64,000 nucleotides of DNA from contig NZ_BOOO01000040.1 in assembly GCF_016863275.1 (NCBI RefSeq), forward strand, positions 113,883-177,882. Direction: 5' to 3'. The first letter of the stretch is position 1; every line of letters starts with the position of its first letter. The notes under the pieces are model-generated. The model was not told the DNA's origin. It did no database searches and worked only from the letters and a program-made list of their open reading frames with translations. The translations under genes were made by a program, and so were the position numbers. This stretch comes from Planotetraspora mira (GTDB taxonomy: Bacteria > Actinomycetota > Actinomycetes > Streptosporangiales > Streptosporangiaceae). Shown piece after piece: positions 51,210 through 60,060 of the stretch.

Positions 51210-53450
51210 ATGTCAGCTCATCCAAAACGCTTAGTCACCATTAGGCGTCCCGACGGTACAGCTGCGGCACACGGCCAGGGCCGAGGCCTCAACGGCCGAA
51301 AGCTGCTCGCAGCCCTCGGGGCACTGTTCGCTACCGCTGCCTTGCTGGTCAGCGGCCAGCAGACCGCCACGGCAGACTCGAACGTCAGCTCTGCCAGCGT
51401 GAAAGAGCTGACCGTCGATCTGTCCGCAAAGACGAAGCGGTCCGAAGGGGTGGGTCTTGGCATTCTCTACGGCATCACGCAGGACGGGTTGCAACCGTCC
51501 GACGAATACCTCGACCCGCTGACGATTAACGCCTACCGCAGCGGCGGCTGGTATGCGGGCGGCTGGATCAAGGACAAGTACACCTTCGGACCGGGCACCC
51601 AAGCCAACATCGATGCGGTCATCGCCGAGGCGAAGCGATTGCAGCGCCCGCCCCGACACAAGGTCGAGTACCAGGTCTTGCTCAGTGATGTGTTCGGTTC
51701 AACCGGCGGGGCTCCGGCGAACACCCTGTGGCCGTGCACCGACGGCGACTGCAGCAACTGGATCACGTTCATCGACGCGACCGTGACCCGGCTCCAGGCT
51801 TCCCGCCAGGACTTCACCTACGAGATCTGGAACGAGCCCGACCTCAGCATCTTCTGGAAACCGGGCGTCAACACGGCACAGTACTTCCAAATGTGGGACA
51901 GCGCCTACCGCGAGATCCGGCGCATCGCCCCGGCTGCGAAAATCGCCGGTCCGTCGTTCGCCTACACCCCTGAGCGACGGGCCGCACAATGGCAGGCTTT
52001 CCTGGCCCACGTCAAGGCCGCGAACACTGTCCCGGACGAGATCACCAACCACGATGAGGGGACCGTGGACGACCCGGTCACCGTCGGCCAGTCCCTGGCG
52101 GACGCACTCGACGCCAACGGGATCCCCCAACGGCCCCTCTCTGCTAACGAGTACCAGCCCGCGGATCGGCAGACCGCCGGAGACACTGCCTGGTACAACG
52201 CCCGACTGGCTCAGTCGAACTATGCCAACGCCATGCGCGGAAACTGGAGTTGCTGCACCATTCCGAACCTGACCGGGCTGCTCACCAAGACCCCGAGCGG
52301 ATGGGCGCCCAACGGAAACTGGTGGGCGATGCGAACCTATGCCGACCTGACCGGGACGCTGGTCTCCACCTCCGAACAAGTCGGGTCGACCGCGATTTCC
52401 GCGTCCGCGGACCCCGCGAAGAAGCGCGCTGTGGCGCTGCTCGGTGACATTCAGGGCGCATACGTCGGGCCGATGGCCGTAACGTTCAAGGGACTGTCCT
52501 CGACGCCGTGGCTGGTCCGCGATGGCCTCGTGCACGCCACTGTCTACAGGATCCCTGACAAGGCACCCCTGTACACGCGCCAGGTTGCCTTCAGCCAAGA
52601 CGTCAAGGTCGAGAACGATGCCATCACAGTGCCGTTCGACCTCGAGTCGCAGCATGACGCCTACGGTATCTATCTGTCCTGGACCGAACCACAGACGATC
52701 TCTCTCGACGCCCCGACCACCGTGCAGCCTGGGAGCAGATACACAGTCCCGGTAACGTTCACCAACGGCGGTGGACAGATGGATCGCGACGTCCGAACAA
52801 GCCTTGCCGCCTACACCCCGGAAGGCGAGCCGGCCCCCGGATTCACCATCACCTGCGCGGCCAGTGGCCCGCCGGCGTGCCCAAGAGTGCCCAAGTTGGC
52901 CTCCGGCCAGAGCACTGTTGTGCAGTACACGATGACGACCTCTGCCGATCTGCCCAGAGGCAACTACCGGTTCACGGCGGCTGCGACGACGAAGTCCGAA
53001 GGGCAGGACGTCTCCGTGAAGAACTCTGTCGACGCGTTGCTGCAATGTGGGGTCGGGGACGTCTGCGAGGCTGAGGACGGAGCTCTGTCCGGCGGAGCAT
53101 GCCTGGCCACGGACCATCCCGGGTATACGGGATCGGGCTTCGTCGCATGCTTCACCTCACGGGGGCCGAGCGTGACTCAGCGGATCGTCGCCCAGGATGC
53201 AGGCACATACTCACTGGACCTCCGCTACGCGGCCGGCCCTGACGGTCCGGCCGGCACCCGGAGCGCATCGGTGTCGGTAAACGGCGGAGATCCTCACCAA
53301 ATTCCACTCCCGCTCACTGGGAGCTGGAATACCTGGGGCGACGCGACCATTCCGGTGCAGTTGGCGGCGGGTATCAACACGATTAGCGTCAGCTATGGTC
53401 CCGGTGACGCCGGGTGGTTCAACCTCGACCACATGGTGGCCAACAAGTAG
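51210..53450 (+). CDS. Secreted clan GH-A glycoside hydrolase with C-terminal CBM (locus B)
   Basis: ATG 51210 after GAAGGAAG; 746 residues. Signal peptide (about 1-57, core LLAALGALFATAALLVSG). Catalytic TIM barrel about 65-400 with acid/base in YEIWNEPDL (Glu209) and nucleophile in LSANEYQPA (Glu314), GH39/GH5-like layout as in the locus A enzyme, though overall similarity is low. A beta domain and an Ig-like domain follow (about 490-610), then a CBM35/CBM6-type module (about 617-746: CEAEDGALSGGACLAT, ending SYGPGDAGWFNLDHMVANK). It acts outside the cell, probably on the polymer whose fragments are imported by locus B, under the doublet operator. Confidence 0.85.
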   Translation: MSAHPKRLVTIRRPDGTAAAHGQGRGLNGRKLLAALGALFATAALLVSGQQTATADSNVSSASVKELTVDLSAKTKRSEGVGLGILYGITQDGLQPSDEYLDPLTINAYRSGGWYAGGWIKDKYTFGPGTQANIDAVIAEAKRLQRPPRHKVEYQVLLSDVFGSTGGAPANTLWPCTDGDCSNWITFIDATVTRLQASRQDFTYEIWNEPDLSIFWKPGVNTAQYFQMWDSAYREIRRIAPAAKIAGPSFAYTPERRAAQWQAFLAHVKAANTVPDEITNHDEGTVDDPVTVGQSLADALDANGIPQRPLSANEYQPADRQTAGDTAWYNARLAQSNYANAMRGNWSCCTIPNLTGLLTKTPSGWAPNGNWWAMRTYADLTGTLVSTSEQVGSTAISASADPAKKRAVALLGDIQGAYVGPMAVTFKGLSSTPWLVRDGLVHATVYRIPDKAPLYTRQVAFSQDVKVENDAITVPFDLESQHDAYGIYLSWTEPQTISLDAPTTVQPGSRYTVPVTFTNGGGQMDRDVRTSLAAYTPEGEPAPGFTITCAASGPPACPRVPKLASGQSTVVQYTMTTSADLPRGNYRFTAAATTKSEGQDVSVKNSVDALLQCGVGDVCEAEDGALSGGACLATDHPGYTGSGFVACFTSRGPSVTQRIVAQDAGTYSLDLRYAAGPDGPAGTRSASVSVNGGDPHQIPLPLTGSWNTWGDATIPVQLAAGINTISVSYGPGDAGWFNLDHMVANK

Positions 53451-53482
53451 CGCAGTGACCGCATCCTCGGTCATATCTTGAG

Positions 53483-53527
53483 GCAGCCCCATCCGGCACC
53501 AGTTACATCGGTGGTGGATGGGGCTGC
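53483..53527 (+). terminator. Long hairpin terminator after the locus B secreted enzyme
   Basis: GCAGCCCCATCC (53483-53494) and GGATGGGGCTGC (53516-53527) are perfect 12-bp arms, with CACC/GGTG extending the stem inward; 33 bp after the stop. Confidence 0.75.
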
Positions 53528-53627
53528 TGCTTCGACGCACTGGACCGGCTGGACGAACATCCCGCCGAAGCCGGCTACCCCCTGGTCATGCTCGGTGAGC
53601 AGGACTTCGGCGGCCGCTTACGTCGCC

Positions 53628-54158
53628 ATGCCCAACGAGGAAGGCACCAAAGCCGCGACCAACCACCTGGCCGACCGAGGGTGCCGCCGGATCGCGATCG
53701 TCACCGGCAGAGCGTCCGATGACGTCAACATGGTGACACGCCGCCGCTGCGGCTATCTCGCCGCGCTCGCCGAGCGAGGCATAGGCGTCGATCCGGCTCT
53801 GCTCTTCTCCCTGGACGACGCGAGCATGGAAGCAGGCCGCGAGGCGGCCCGCAGTCTGGTCGACTCCGGCCACGAGATCGACGGTGTGGTCGCGGTGACC
53901 GACACCGTCGCCCTCGGCGTCCTCCGCGGTTTGGCCGACCGCGGTCTACGCGTTCCCGAGGACGTCCGTCTCATCGGGTTCGACGACATCCCCGAATCCG
54001 GATTCACCGTGCCCTCACTGTCCACGGTGGCACCTGATCATCGATGGATGGCGGAACGGGCTGTCGAACTGGTGGCTCAGCGCATCCGCGCCCCCCTCCG
54101 CCCGACCGTCCAGTACATCGCCCCCTTCGAGCTCATGATTCGTGAATCGACGCGCTGA
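53628..54158 (+). pseudogene. LacI-family effector-domain fragment without HTH
   Basis: The frame from ATG 53628 (MPNEEGTKAATNHLADRG) to LMIRESTR is the second two thirds of a LacI sugar-binding domain (RIAIVTGRASDD; LIGFDDIPESGFTVPSLSTV). Just upstream, in another frame, HPAEAGYPLVMLGEQDFGG is readable (about 53553-53620), the preceding piece of the same domain, so there is a frameshift near 53620, and the HTH is missing altogether. A dead relic of a further LacI gene at the junction of loci B and C. A free-standing effector domain product is conceivable but unlikely. Confidence 0.75.
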
Positions 54159-54237
54159 ACAGCGCCGTGTGCGTCCGTCAGCGTCGGGTCATCGTCGGTC
54201 TGCAGGACGTGCTCGCTGTACAGCCGTACCCCGCGTC

Positions 54238-55119
54238 CTATCTCAGGCCTCCGACGGACAGTCCGCCGCGCCAGTGTCGCTGGAGGGTGAAGAACGCGAT
54301 GACGAGTGGTATGACCGACACGAGCGCGCCCAGGATGATGAGGCTCCAGAGGGAGGTGCTGCCCGCGTTGTTCGCCGAGGCGACTCCCTGCCAGACGCCG
54401 AGTCCGACGGTGACGGGGAAAAGGCGGTTGTCGGAGAGCATGGCGAGGGGCAGGAAGTAGTTGTTCCAGGATGCCACGGCGGACAGAAGCAGCACGGTCA
54501 CCACCGCGGGTCGCATCAGCGGAAACGCGACCCGGAAGAACGTCCGTATCTCACCCGCGCCGTCGGCGCGCGCCGCGTCGAGAATCTCGTCGGGGACGGC
54601 GTCGCGCGCGTACACGTGCATCAGGTAGACGCCGAACGGGTTGAGAAGTGACGGGAGGATCACCGCCCAGATCGTGTTCGTCAAGCCGAGCCCGGAGAAC
54701 ATGATGAAGGTGGGGATCACCAGTGCCGTCGCGGGTACCATCAGCGCGCCGAGCATGACGGAGAAGCTGAAGCGCCTGCCGGCGAAACGGTATTTGGCGA
54801 ATCCGTAGCCGGCCATCACGGACAAAATCGTGGCGCCGACCCCGCCCGCCAGTGCGTACAGCGTGGAGTTGAGGATCCACCTGCCGTAGATGCCGCCGTC
54901 GTAGGTGAACAGCCGCGTGAGGTTTTCGACGTAGTCGATCCGGTCGGCGAACCACATGGTGTTGCCGCCGCCGAACAGGCCGGGGGCGTCTTTGGAGCTG
55001 TTGACGATGACCCACCAGAACGGCACGAGGAAGTACACGACCAGGAAGCCGAGGAGCACCTGCAGGGGGAAGTGGCGTTGCGGCCTTTGGCGTCCGGCGG
55101 TGCGGGAGCGGGCGGTCAT
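54238..55119 (-). CDS. ABC sugar permease 2, CUT1 type (locus C)
   Basis: A 293-residue MalG-like permease from ATG 55119, overlapping the stop of permease 1 by one base. Six transmembrane segments; EAA loop ILDAARADGAGEIRTFFRVAFPLM. Only distant to the A and B permeases. Last gene of the locus C transport operon. Confidence 0.94.
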   Translation of the reverse strand: MTARSRTAGRQRPQRHFPLQVLLGFLVVYFLVPFWWVIVNSSKDAPGLFGGGNTMWFADRIDYVENLTRLFTYDGGIYGRWILNSTLYALAGGVGATILSVMAGYGFAKYRFAGRRFSFSVMLGALMVPATALVIPTFIMFSGLGLTNTIWAVILPSLLNPFGVYLMHVYARDAVPDEILDAARADGAGEIRTFFRVAFPLMRPAVVTVLLLSAVASWNNYFLPLAMLSDNRLFPVTVGLGVWQGVASANNAGSTSLWSLIILGALVSVIPLVIAFFTLQRHWRGGLSVGGLR

Positions 55120-56060
55120 CAGAGGAAACTCCTCCGCTTGCGGGTGAAGAACAGGAAGGCGTAGACGCAGACGAAGACGACCCCGCCGAGAGCGAAAGAG
55201 ATCGCCGATCCGTAGTTGAAGTTGGCGAGTGCGAACGCCTGCTGATAGGCGTACATGTTGGGAGTGAATCCCGGTGCGATCGTGCCCGCCGCCAGGTATC
55301 GCAGAATCTGTGGTTCGTTGAAGAACTGCAGGGTGCCGATGAGCGAGAAGACCAGGATCAAAAGCAGCGCGGGGGCGATCAGCGGGATTTTGATCCGGAG
55401 CGCGATCTGCCATTTCCCGGCGCCGTCCATGCGGGCGGCCTCGTAGAGCGACGGGTCGATGCCCTGGAGCGCCGCGTACAGAATGATCATGTAGTAACCG
55501 GCCCATTGCCAGGTGACCACGTTGATCAGGCCGTAGAAGATCAGATTCTTGCTGAAGAAGTCGGGCGCGGTGGCGCCGAACAGTCCGAAGATGTCGGTGA
55601 GCGGCCCGAAGCTCTTGCTGTACAGGAATCCCCACATGACCGCCCCGATGACCGTGGGAATGGCATAGGGGAGAAAGATCATGAGGCGGGAGAACCGGGT
55701 GAACAGCGAGGTCACGGCGTCCACGATGAGGGCCATCGCGAGCGCGATGACGATCTGCAGCGGGATGGCGACCAGGGAGAAGCGGACGACGAACCACACC
55801 CCGGAGAGGAAGGTCGGGTCGGTGAACGCCTTCACGTAGTTGCCGAGGAAGACGAAGTTGGTGCCGCCGATCAGCTTCTTCTGCCAGAGGCTGAGATACA
55901 GCGCGTACGCGAGCGGCGCGATGAGCAACGCCAGGAAGACGATCCCGAATGGCCCGACGAAGAGCCACCCCATCAGGTGCTCACGGAGGCGCACCTTGCC
56001 GCGGACCTTGTGCGCTTTTTTTTGAGTGCTCGCTGCACTCTCCTCGATCAGGAGGGTCAT
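55119..56060 (-). CDS. ABC sugar permease 1, CUT1 type (locus C)
   Basis: A 313-residue MalF-like permease from ATG 56060 (AGGAGGG region upstream). N-terminal basic cytoplasmic stretch (KKAHKVRGKVRLREHLMG), six transmembrane segments, EAA loop YEAARMDGAGKWQIALRIKIPLI. Between binding protein (78 bp upstream) and permease 2. Confidence 0.94.
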   Translation of the reverse strand: MTLLIEESAASTQKKAHKVRGKVRLREHLMGWLFVGPFGIVFLALLIAPLAYALYLSLWQKKLIGGTNFVFLGNYVKAFTDPTFLSGVWFVVRFSLVAIPLQIVIALAMALIVDAVTSLFTRFSRLMIFLPYAIPTVIGAVMWGFLYSKSFGPLTDIFGLFGATAPDFFSKNLIFYGLINVVTWQWAGYYMIILYAALQGIDPSLYEAARMDGAGKWQIALRIKIPLIAPALLLILVFSLIGTLQFFNEPQILRYLAAGTIAPGFTPNMYAYQQAFALANFNYGSAISFALGGVVFVCVYAFLFFTRKRRSFL

Positions 56061-56138
56061 TGTGGGCTCCGGGGGGTCGATGCTGGGGAGTGGCGGGTGG
56101 GCCGGCCGGCCGAGGCCGGCGTGGCCCACCCGTGTTGT

Positions 56139-57506
56139 CTACTGAACGGTGAAGCCTTGCTCCTTGGCGTAGTTCGCCACGTCCTCCTGGATGCGGTCGG
56201 CCGCCTGCGCACCGGTGATGGAGCCGTCGATGACCGCACCGATCTGCTTCGTCATGGAATCGAAGTAGTACTGGCCGAACGGGCTGTAGGTCATGCCCGT
56301 GTAGGCATTCGCCGCAGGGACGTAGACCTCCTTGTTCGCCTGCTGGCCGTCGAAGAACGACACCTTCAGGTCGACGAACTTGGGATCGTTGAGCGCCTTC
56401 AGGTTCAGCGGGAAGATGATCTGGTTGGTCCAGCCGTCGGTGAGCGACTCGTCGTCGGCGTAGAGGCCGTACGCCACCTTCGCCGCGAGTTCGGGGTTCT
56501 TCGCCTGACTCGTCACCGAGAAGGCCGACCCGCCCCAGTTCACCTGCATCGGGTTGGCGGAATCCCACTGCGGGAGCGGCGCCACCGCGAACTTGCCGGT
56601 GTCCTCGCCCTTGCCGACGCCGGCGCCGGTGAGGTATCCGGGCGCCCAGGCCGCCGAGATGTACGTCGCGTACTTGCCGTTGATCACACCGGAGATGTAT
56701 TCCGGCGTGAACTGGTCCTGCGTCCCGACCAGGCCCTTCCGCGCGAGGTTCCCCCAGTAGTCCAGCACGTCCTTGGACGCCTGGTCGTTCAGCGCGATAC
56801 CGATCGACTCGGGCTGCGCCGGGTCGTAGGCGTACGGAGTGGCGCCCTTCTGGATCTGCAGCGCCATCATGACGGCCGGCACGTTCGCGCCCAGGTCGCC
56901 GAACAGCGGGCCCCCGGCGTCCTTCACCTTCTGTGCCGCCTGCTCGTATTCGGCCCACGTCTTCGGCGGCGTGATCTTGTACTTGTCGAAGATGTCCTTC
57001 CGGTAGATCATCGCCATCGGGCCGCCGTCGACCGGCACGCCGTAGACCGCGCCGCCGATCGAGACGTCCTTCCACGCGCCGTCGCTGTAGTTCGCCTTGA
57101 CAGCGTCGAAGCCGTAGTTCTTGATGTCGACGAGCGCCTTCTGGATCTGGAAGGTCGGGATCCGGTCCGCCTCGATCATGATCACGTCAGGCGCGCCGGT
57201 GCCCGCCGATATGGCCGTCTGGAACTTGTCGTACTCGTCGCCGCCCTGGCCGACATTGGTCCAGCAGACCTGCACCTCGTTGCTCTGCTTGTTGAAGTTG
57301 TCGACGACGAGCTGCGTGTTGGGGTACCAGCCCCACATCGTCACGACCGGCAGTTGCTTCTTGGGGATCGTGTTGGTGCAGCTGCTCGCGTCGTTCCCAC
57401 CCGCGTTCGCCGTGCTCTTCCCCTGGTCTGGGGAGCAGGCGGCGATCGCCCCGGCGGCGGCGAGCAGGGCCGCCGCGGTTATCAGGCTCTTTCTCTTCAT
57501 AGACAT
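56139..57506 (-). CDS. ABC sugar-binding lipoprotein (locus C)
   Basis: A 455-residue binding protein from ATG 57506 (AAGGGAG upstream). Signal MSMKRKSLITAAALLAAAGAIAACS with lipobox IAACS (Cys about residue 24). The body has SAGTGAPDVIMIEADRIPTF and VYGVPVDGGPMAMIYRKDIF, usual of CUT1 oligosaccharide-binding proteins. The transport operon starts here and is probably controlled through the operator at 57628. No ATPase gene is linked. Confidence 0.94.
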   Translation of the reverse strand: MSMKRKSLITAAALLAAAGAIAACSPDQGKSTANAGGNDASSCTNTIPKKQLPVVTMWGWYPNTQLVVDNFNKQSNEVQVCWTNVGQGGDEYDKFQTAISAGTGAPDVIMIEADRIPTFQIQKALVDIKNYGFDAVKANYSDGAWKDVSIGGAVYGVPVDGGPMAMIYRKDIFDKYKITPPKTWAEYEQAAQKVKDAGGPLFGDLGANVPAVMMALQIQKGATPYAYDPAQPESIGIALNDQASKDVLDYWGNLARKGLVGTQDQFTPEYISGVINGKYATYISAAWAPGYLTGAGVGKGEDTGKFAVAPLPQWDSANPMQVNWGGSAFSVTSQAKNPELAAKVAYGLYADDESLTDGWTNQIIFPLNLKALNDPKFVDLKVSFFDGQQANKEVYVPAANAYTGMTYSPFGQYYFDSMTKQIGAVIDGSITGAQAADRIQEDVANYAKEQGFTVQ

Positions 57507-57627
57507 GATCTCCCTTGGGGGGTCGCAGCGCACAAAGGCCCGTGCGCTACCGCTGAGGCCGAGCGATCGGCTCGGGACCGGGCACGGATGCCACGATCCG
57601 CGCCCTGTCCCTCGTGCCGATCTCTGT

Positions 57628-57641
57628 TGTGAGCGTTCACA
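57628..57641. promoter_or_regulatory. LacI operator of the locus C transport operon
   Basis: TGTGAGCGTTCACA, a CG-centred palindrome with arms TGTGA/TCACA, 120 bp upstream of the binding-protein start. Confidence 0.65.
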
Positions 57642-57710
57642 CGCCCACGTGCTTGGCGAGCATCACTGGGGCCCCCGATGCCCCGATGGTGCCGCCCCGG
57701 ACAGGCTTAC

Positions 57711-59891
57711 CTAGCGCTTGAACAGACGCGGCGCGAGGTCGATGAGGTTCTTCTGCCACACGTCCCAGCCGTGGGGCCCCTGGGTGACCCCTGCGAACTC
57801 GTAGTGGATGCCCAGGTTGTCCAATGTGGGCAGGGACGCCATGACCGACGGATACACGAAGTCGGTCTGGTCGCCGACATACAGGCGCAACAGCTTGGTC
57901 CCGTTGTTGATGGCCGCCACGTCGACGCCGGTGCCGGTGCCGAACCCGGCCGAGAACGCCGCGACGTAGGCGAACTGGCCCGGGTACGCCTTGAGGACCC
58001 CGAGCGCCTGTCCACCGCCCATCGAGAGGCCGGCGAGGGCCTGCTGCGACGGGTCGCTGGAGATGTTGTAGCGGGCACGCGCCGCCGGAACGATGTTCTC
58101 CAGCAGCTCCTTGTTGAAGTTGGACACGTTGCCGTTGCCCATCACGACCACCATCGGCACCAGGTCCCCGTCGAGGAACTCATGGTCGAGGATCTGCTTG
58201 GCGCGTCCCATCTCGACCCAGTCCGTGTAGCTCTGACCGCTACCGTGCTGGAGGTAGAAGACGGGGTAGCGCTCTGCGCGGTTCGGGTCGTAGCCGGGCG
58301 GGGTCCACACCAACGCGGTCCGGTCCTGATTCGCCACGGTGCTTCGGTACGTCAGGCTCTCGACCTTTCCGCCCTGACCGGCCGGAACCTCCGAGAGCAG
58401 GCGCGCCCTGTCTCCGGGGACGAAGAAGCTGCTCCAAGTGGACTCGGAGGTCACCTTCGTCGGGTTCGACGGGTCCTTGACCGAGACCCGATCGACGATG
58501 AACTTGTAGTAGTAGAACCACGGCTGCAGCGGACCGACGGTCGCCCGCCACCGGTCGCCGTCACGGGTCATCGGAACGCGGAGCCAGCTCCCGCCGGGAG
58601 CGTCGTTCGCCCACACTGTGACGTGCTGAGCGTCTTTGAATTCCGTCGTGGTCTCGAAGGTGACGAAGCCGCCCTCGGACACGAACGGCGTCGGCGTGGT
58701 GCCGGCCGCCGGCGGGGTGAACTCGCCCTTCAGCTGCCCGTGGCCGGCGCTCGGACCGTGATCCGACACCGTGCGGAACAGCCGCGGCACGAAATCGATC
58801 AGGTTCTCCTGCCAGGCGTTCCAGTTCGCCCCGGCGTCGGGGTTGACCCCGTCGAACTCATACCTGACACGGGCGCGGTCCAGCGCCTTTGTCAGACGGT
58901 TGGTCGCGTTGTACGCGGGATCGGTCACGTTCCCCGTGTACAGGCGCATCAGCTTGACGTGGCGGTTGATCGCTTCCGCGTTCGCCCGGACGACGCTCTC
59001 CGTCAGAAGTCCCGAGAACGAGCCGACGTAGGCGAACTGACCCGGCTTGGCGAGAGCGGCACGCAGCGCCTGCGTGCCGCCCCCGGACACACCGGCGATC
59101 GCCTGGTGCGCCGGGTCGCGGAGAACGTGGAACTTGTCGGCGATCGCCTTACGGAGATCCTTCAACTCCTTGTCTTCCGACCCGCTACCGCCGCTGACCA
59201 CAACCACCATCGGCTCCATCGCGCCCTGAGCCGACAAGTTGTCGAAGATCTGCTTGGCACGACCGAGGTCGAGCCAGTCGGTGGCGCTTCCTCCGTCACC
59301 GGACTGCAGGAACAGCACCGGGTAGGCCTTGGCGCCCTTGGCCGAGTACGCCGGCGGCGTCCATACCAGAGCCGACCGCTCATTGCCCTTCGCCCGGTAG
59401 GTCAGGGTCTCGACCTTGCCGCCCTGCCCCTGAGGCGCATCCGCCAGCAGGCGCGCCGAGCCGCCCGGAACGAAGAAGGTGCTCCAGAGCGGCTTGGACG
59501 CCACGCTGGCGCTGTTCGTCGGATCCTTGAGACTCTTGGTGTCATCGCCGGTGACCTGGTAGGAGTACAGGCCCGGCTTGAGCGGGCCGAGGACCCCCGA
59601 CCAGGCGTCGCCCCGGCGGGTCAGACCGAACTCCGCCCAACTGAAGGATGGGCCGAAGTTCCCCTCGATGACGACCTGCGACACCTGGCCTGCGTTGGCT
59701 TGGACGTAGGCCGCCGGGACAGTGAACGACACGTAGCCGTCCTCGGAAACATTCAGCCACGGCGTGTCCGCCGCGGCCGGCCGCGGCGCGAGCAACACGG
59801 CCGAGATCGCCATGACTCCGGCGGCGACTACCGCCAAGAGCCGGTGCACGCCCTTAGGGCGTAAAGCTCCGTGGTACGGTGACAACGTCAT
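57711..59891 (-). CDS. Secreted tandem CE1-type esterase, first module without catalytic His
   Basis: From ATG 59891 (the frame is open for 30 more codons), 726 residues. Signal peptide about 1-41 (LLAVVAAGVMAISAVLL, cut after PAAA). Two repeats of an Ig-like (E-set) module plus an esterase-D/CE1 alpha/beta-hydrolase. Module 2 is complete: Ser623 in AGLSMGGGQ, Asp677 in GDQTDF, His707 in GPHGWDVW. In module 1 Ser269 (AGVSGGGTQ) and the VTD Asp are kept, but the GPHGW stretch is replaced by DAGANWNAW, so no His. Module 2 should remove feruloyl or acetyl groups from plant polysaccharide; module 1 may only bind substrate. It lies between the LacI and the locus C transporter. Confidence 0.9.
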   Translation of the reverse strand: MTLSPYHGALRPKGVHRLLAVVAAGVMAISAVLLAPRPAAADTPWLNVSEDGYVSFTVPAAYVQANAGQVSQVVIEGNFGPSFSWAEFGLTRRGDAWSGVLGPLKPGLYSYQVTGDDTKSLKDPTNSASVASKPLWSTFFVPGGSARLLADAPQGQGGKVETLTYRAKGNERSALVWTPPAYSAKGAKAYPVLFLQSGDGGSATDWLDLGRAKQIFDNLSAQGAMEPMVVVVSGGSGSEDKELKDLRKAIADKFHVLRDPAHQAIAGVSGGGTQALRAALAKPGQFAYVGSFSGLLTESVVRANAEAINRHVKLMRLYTGNVTDPAYNATNRLTKALDRARVRYEFDGVNPDAGANWNAWQENLIDFVPRLFRTVSDHGPSAGHGQLKGEFTPPAAGTTPTPFVSEGGFVTFETTTEFKDAQHVTVWANDAPGGSWLRVPMTRDGDRWRATVGPLQPWFYYYKFIVDRVSVKDPSNPTKVTSESTWSSFFVPGDRARLLSEVPAGQGGKVESLTYRSTVANQDRTALVWTPPGYDPNRAERYPVFYLQHGSGQSYTDWVEMGRAKQILDHEFLDGDLVPMVVVMGNGNVSNFNKELLENIVPAARARYNISSDPSQQALAGLSMGGGQALGVLKAYPGQFAYVAAFSAGFGTGTGVDVAAINNGTKLLRLYVGDQTDFVYPSVMASLPTLDNLGIHYEFAGVTQGPHGWDVWQKNLIDLAPRLFKR

Positions 59892-60060
59892 ACCGAACTC
59901 CTCAATGGCCGGCAGCGGATTGGGCCCGACTGGCCGGCCTGACTTATCGGTCGATGTACCGTCGGTTTCTGTTTCCCGCACCTCCGTCCATCACGGGTTC
60001 GTCTTGTTACCTGCTGTCAGGTGGATCTGGGTGGTGCATACACCTTCGGGTGCTTGTGTG

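Noticed and set aside
55506..57632. Open frame of 708 codons on the plus strand
   Set aside because: Antisense shadow of the locus C permease and binding-protein genes; high Arg/Val/Asp content without domains.
57678..59864. Open frame of 728 codons on the plus strand
   Set aside because: Antisense shadow of the tandem esterase gene.
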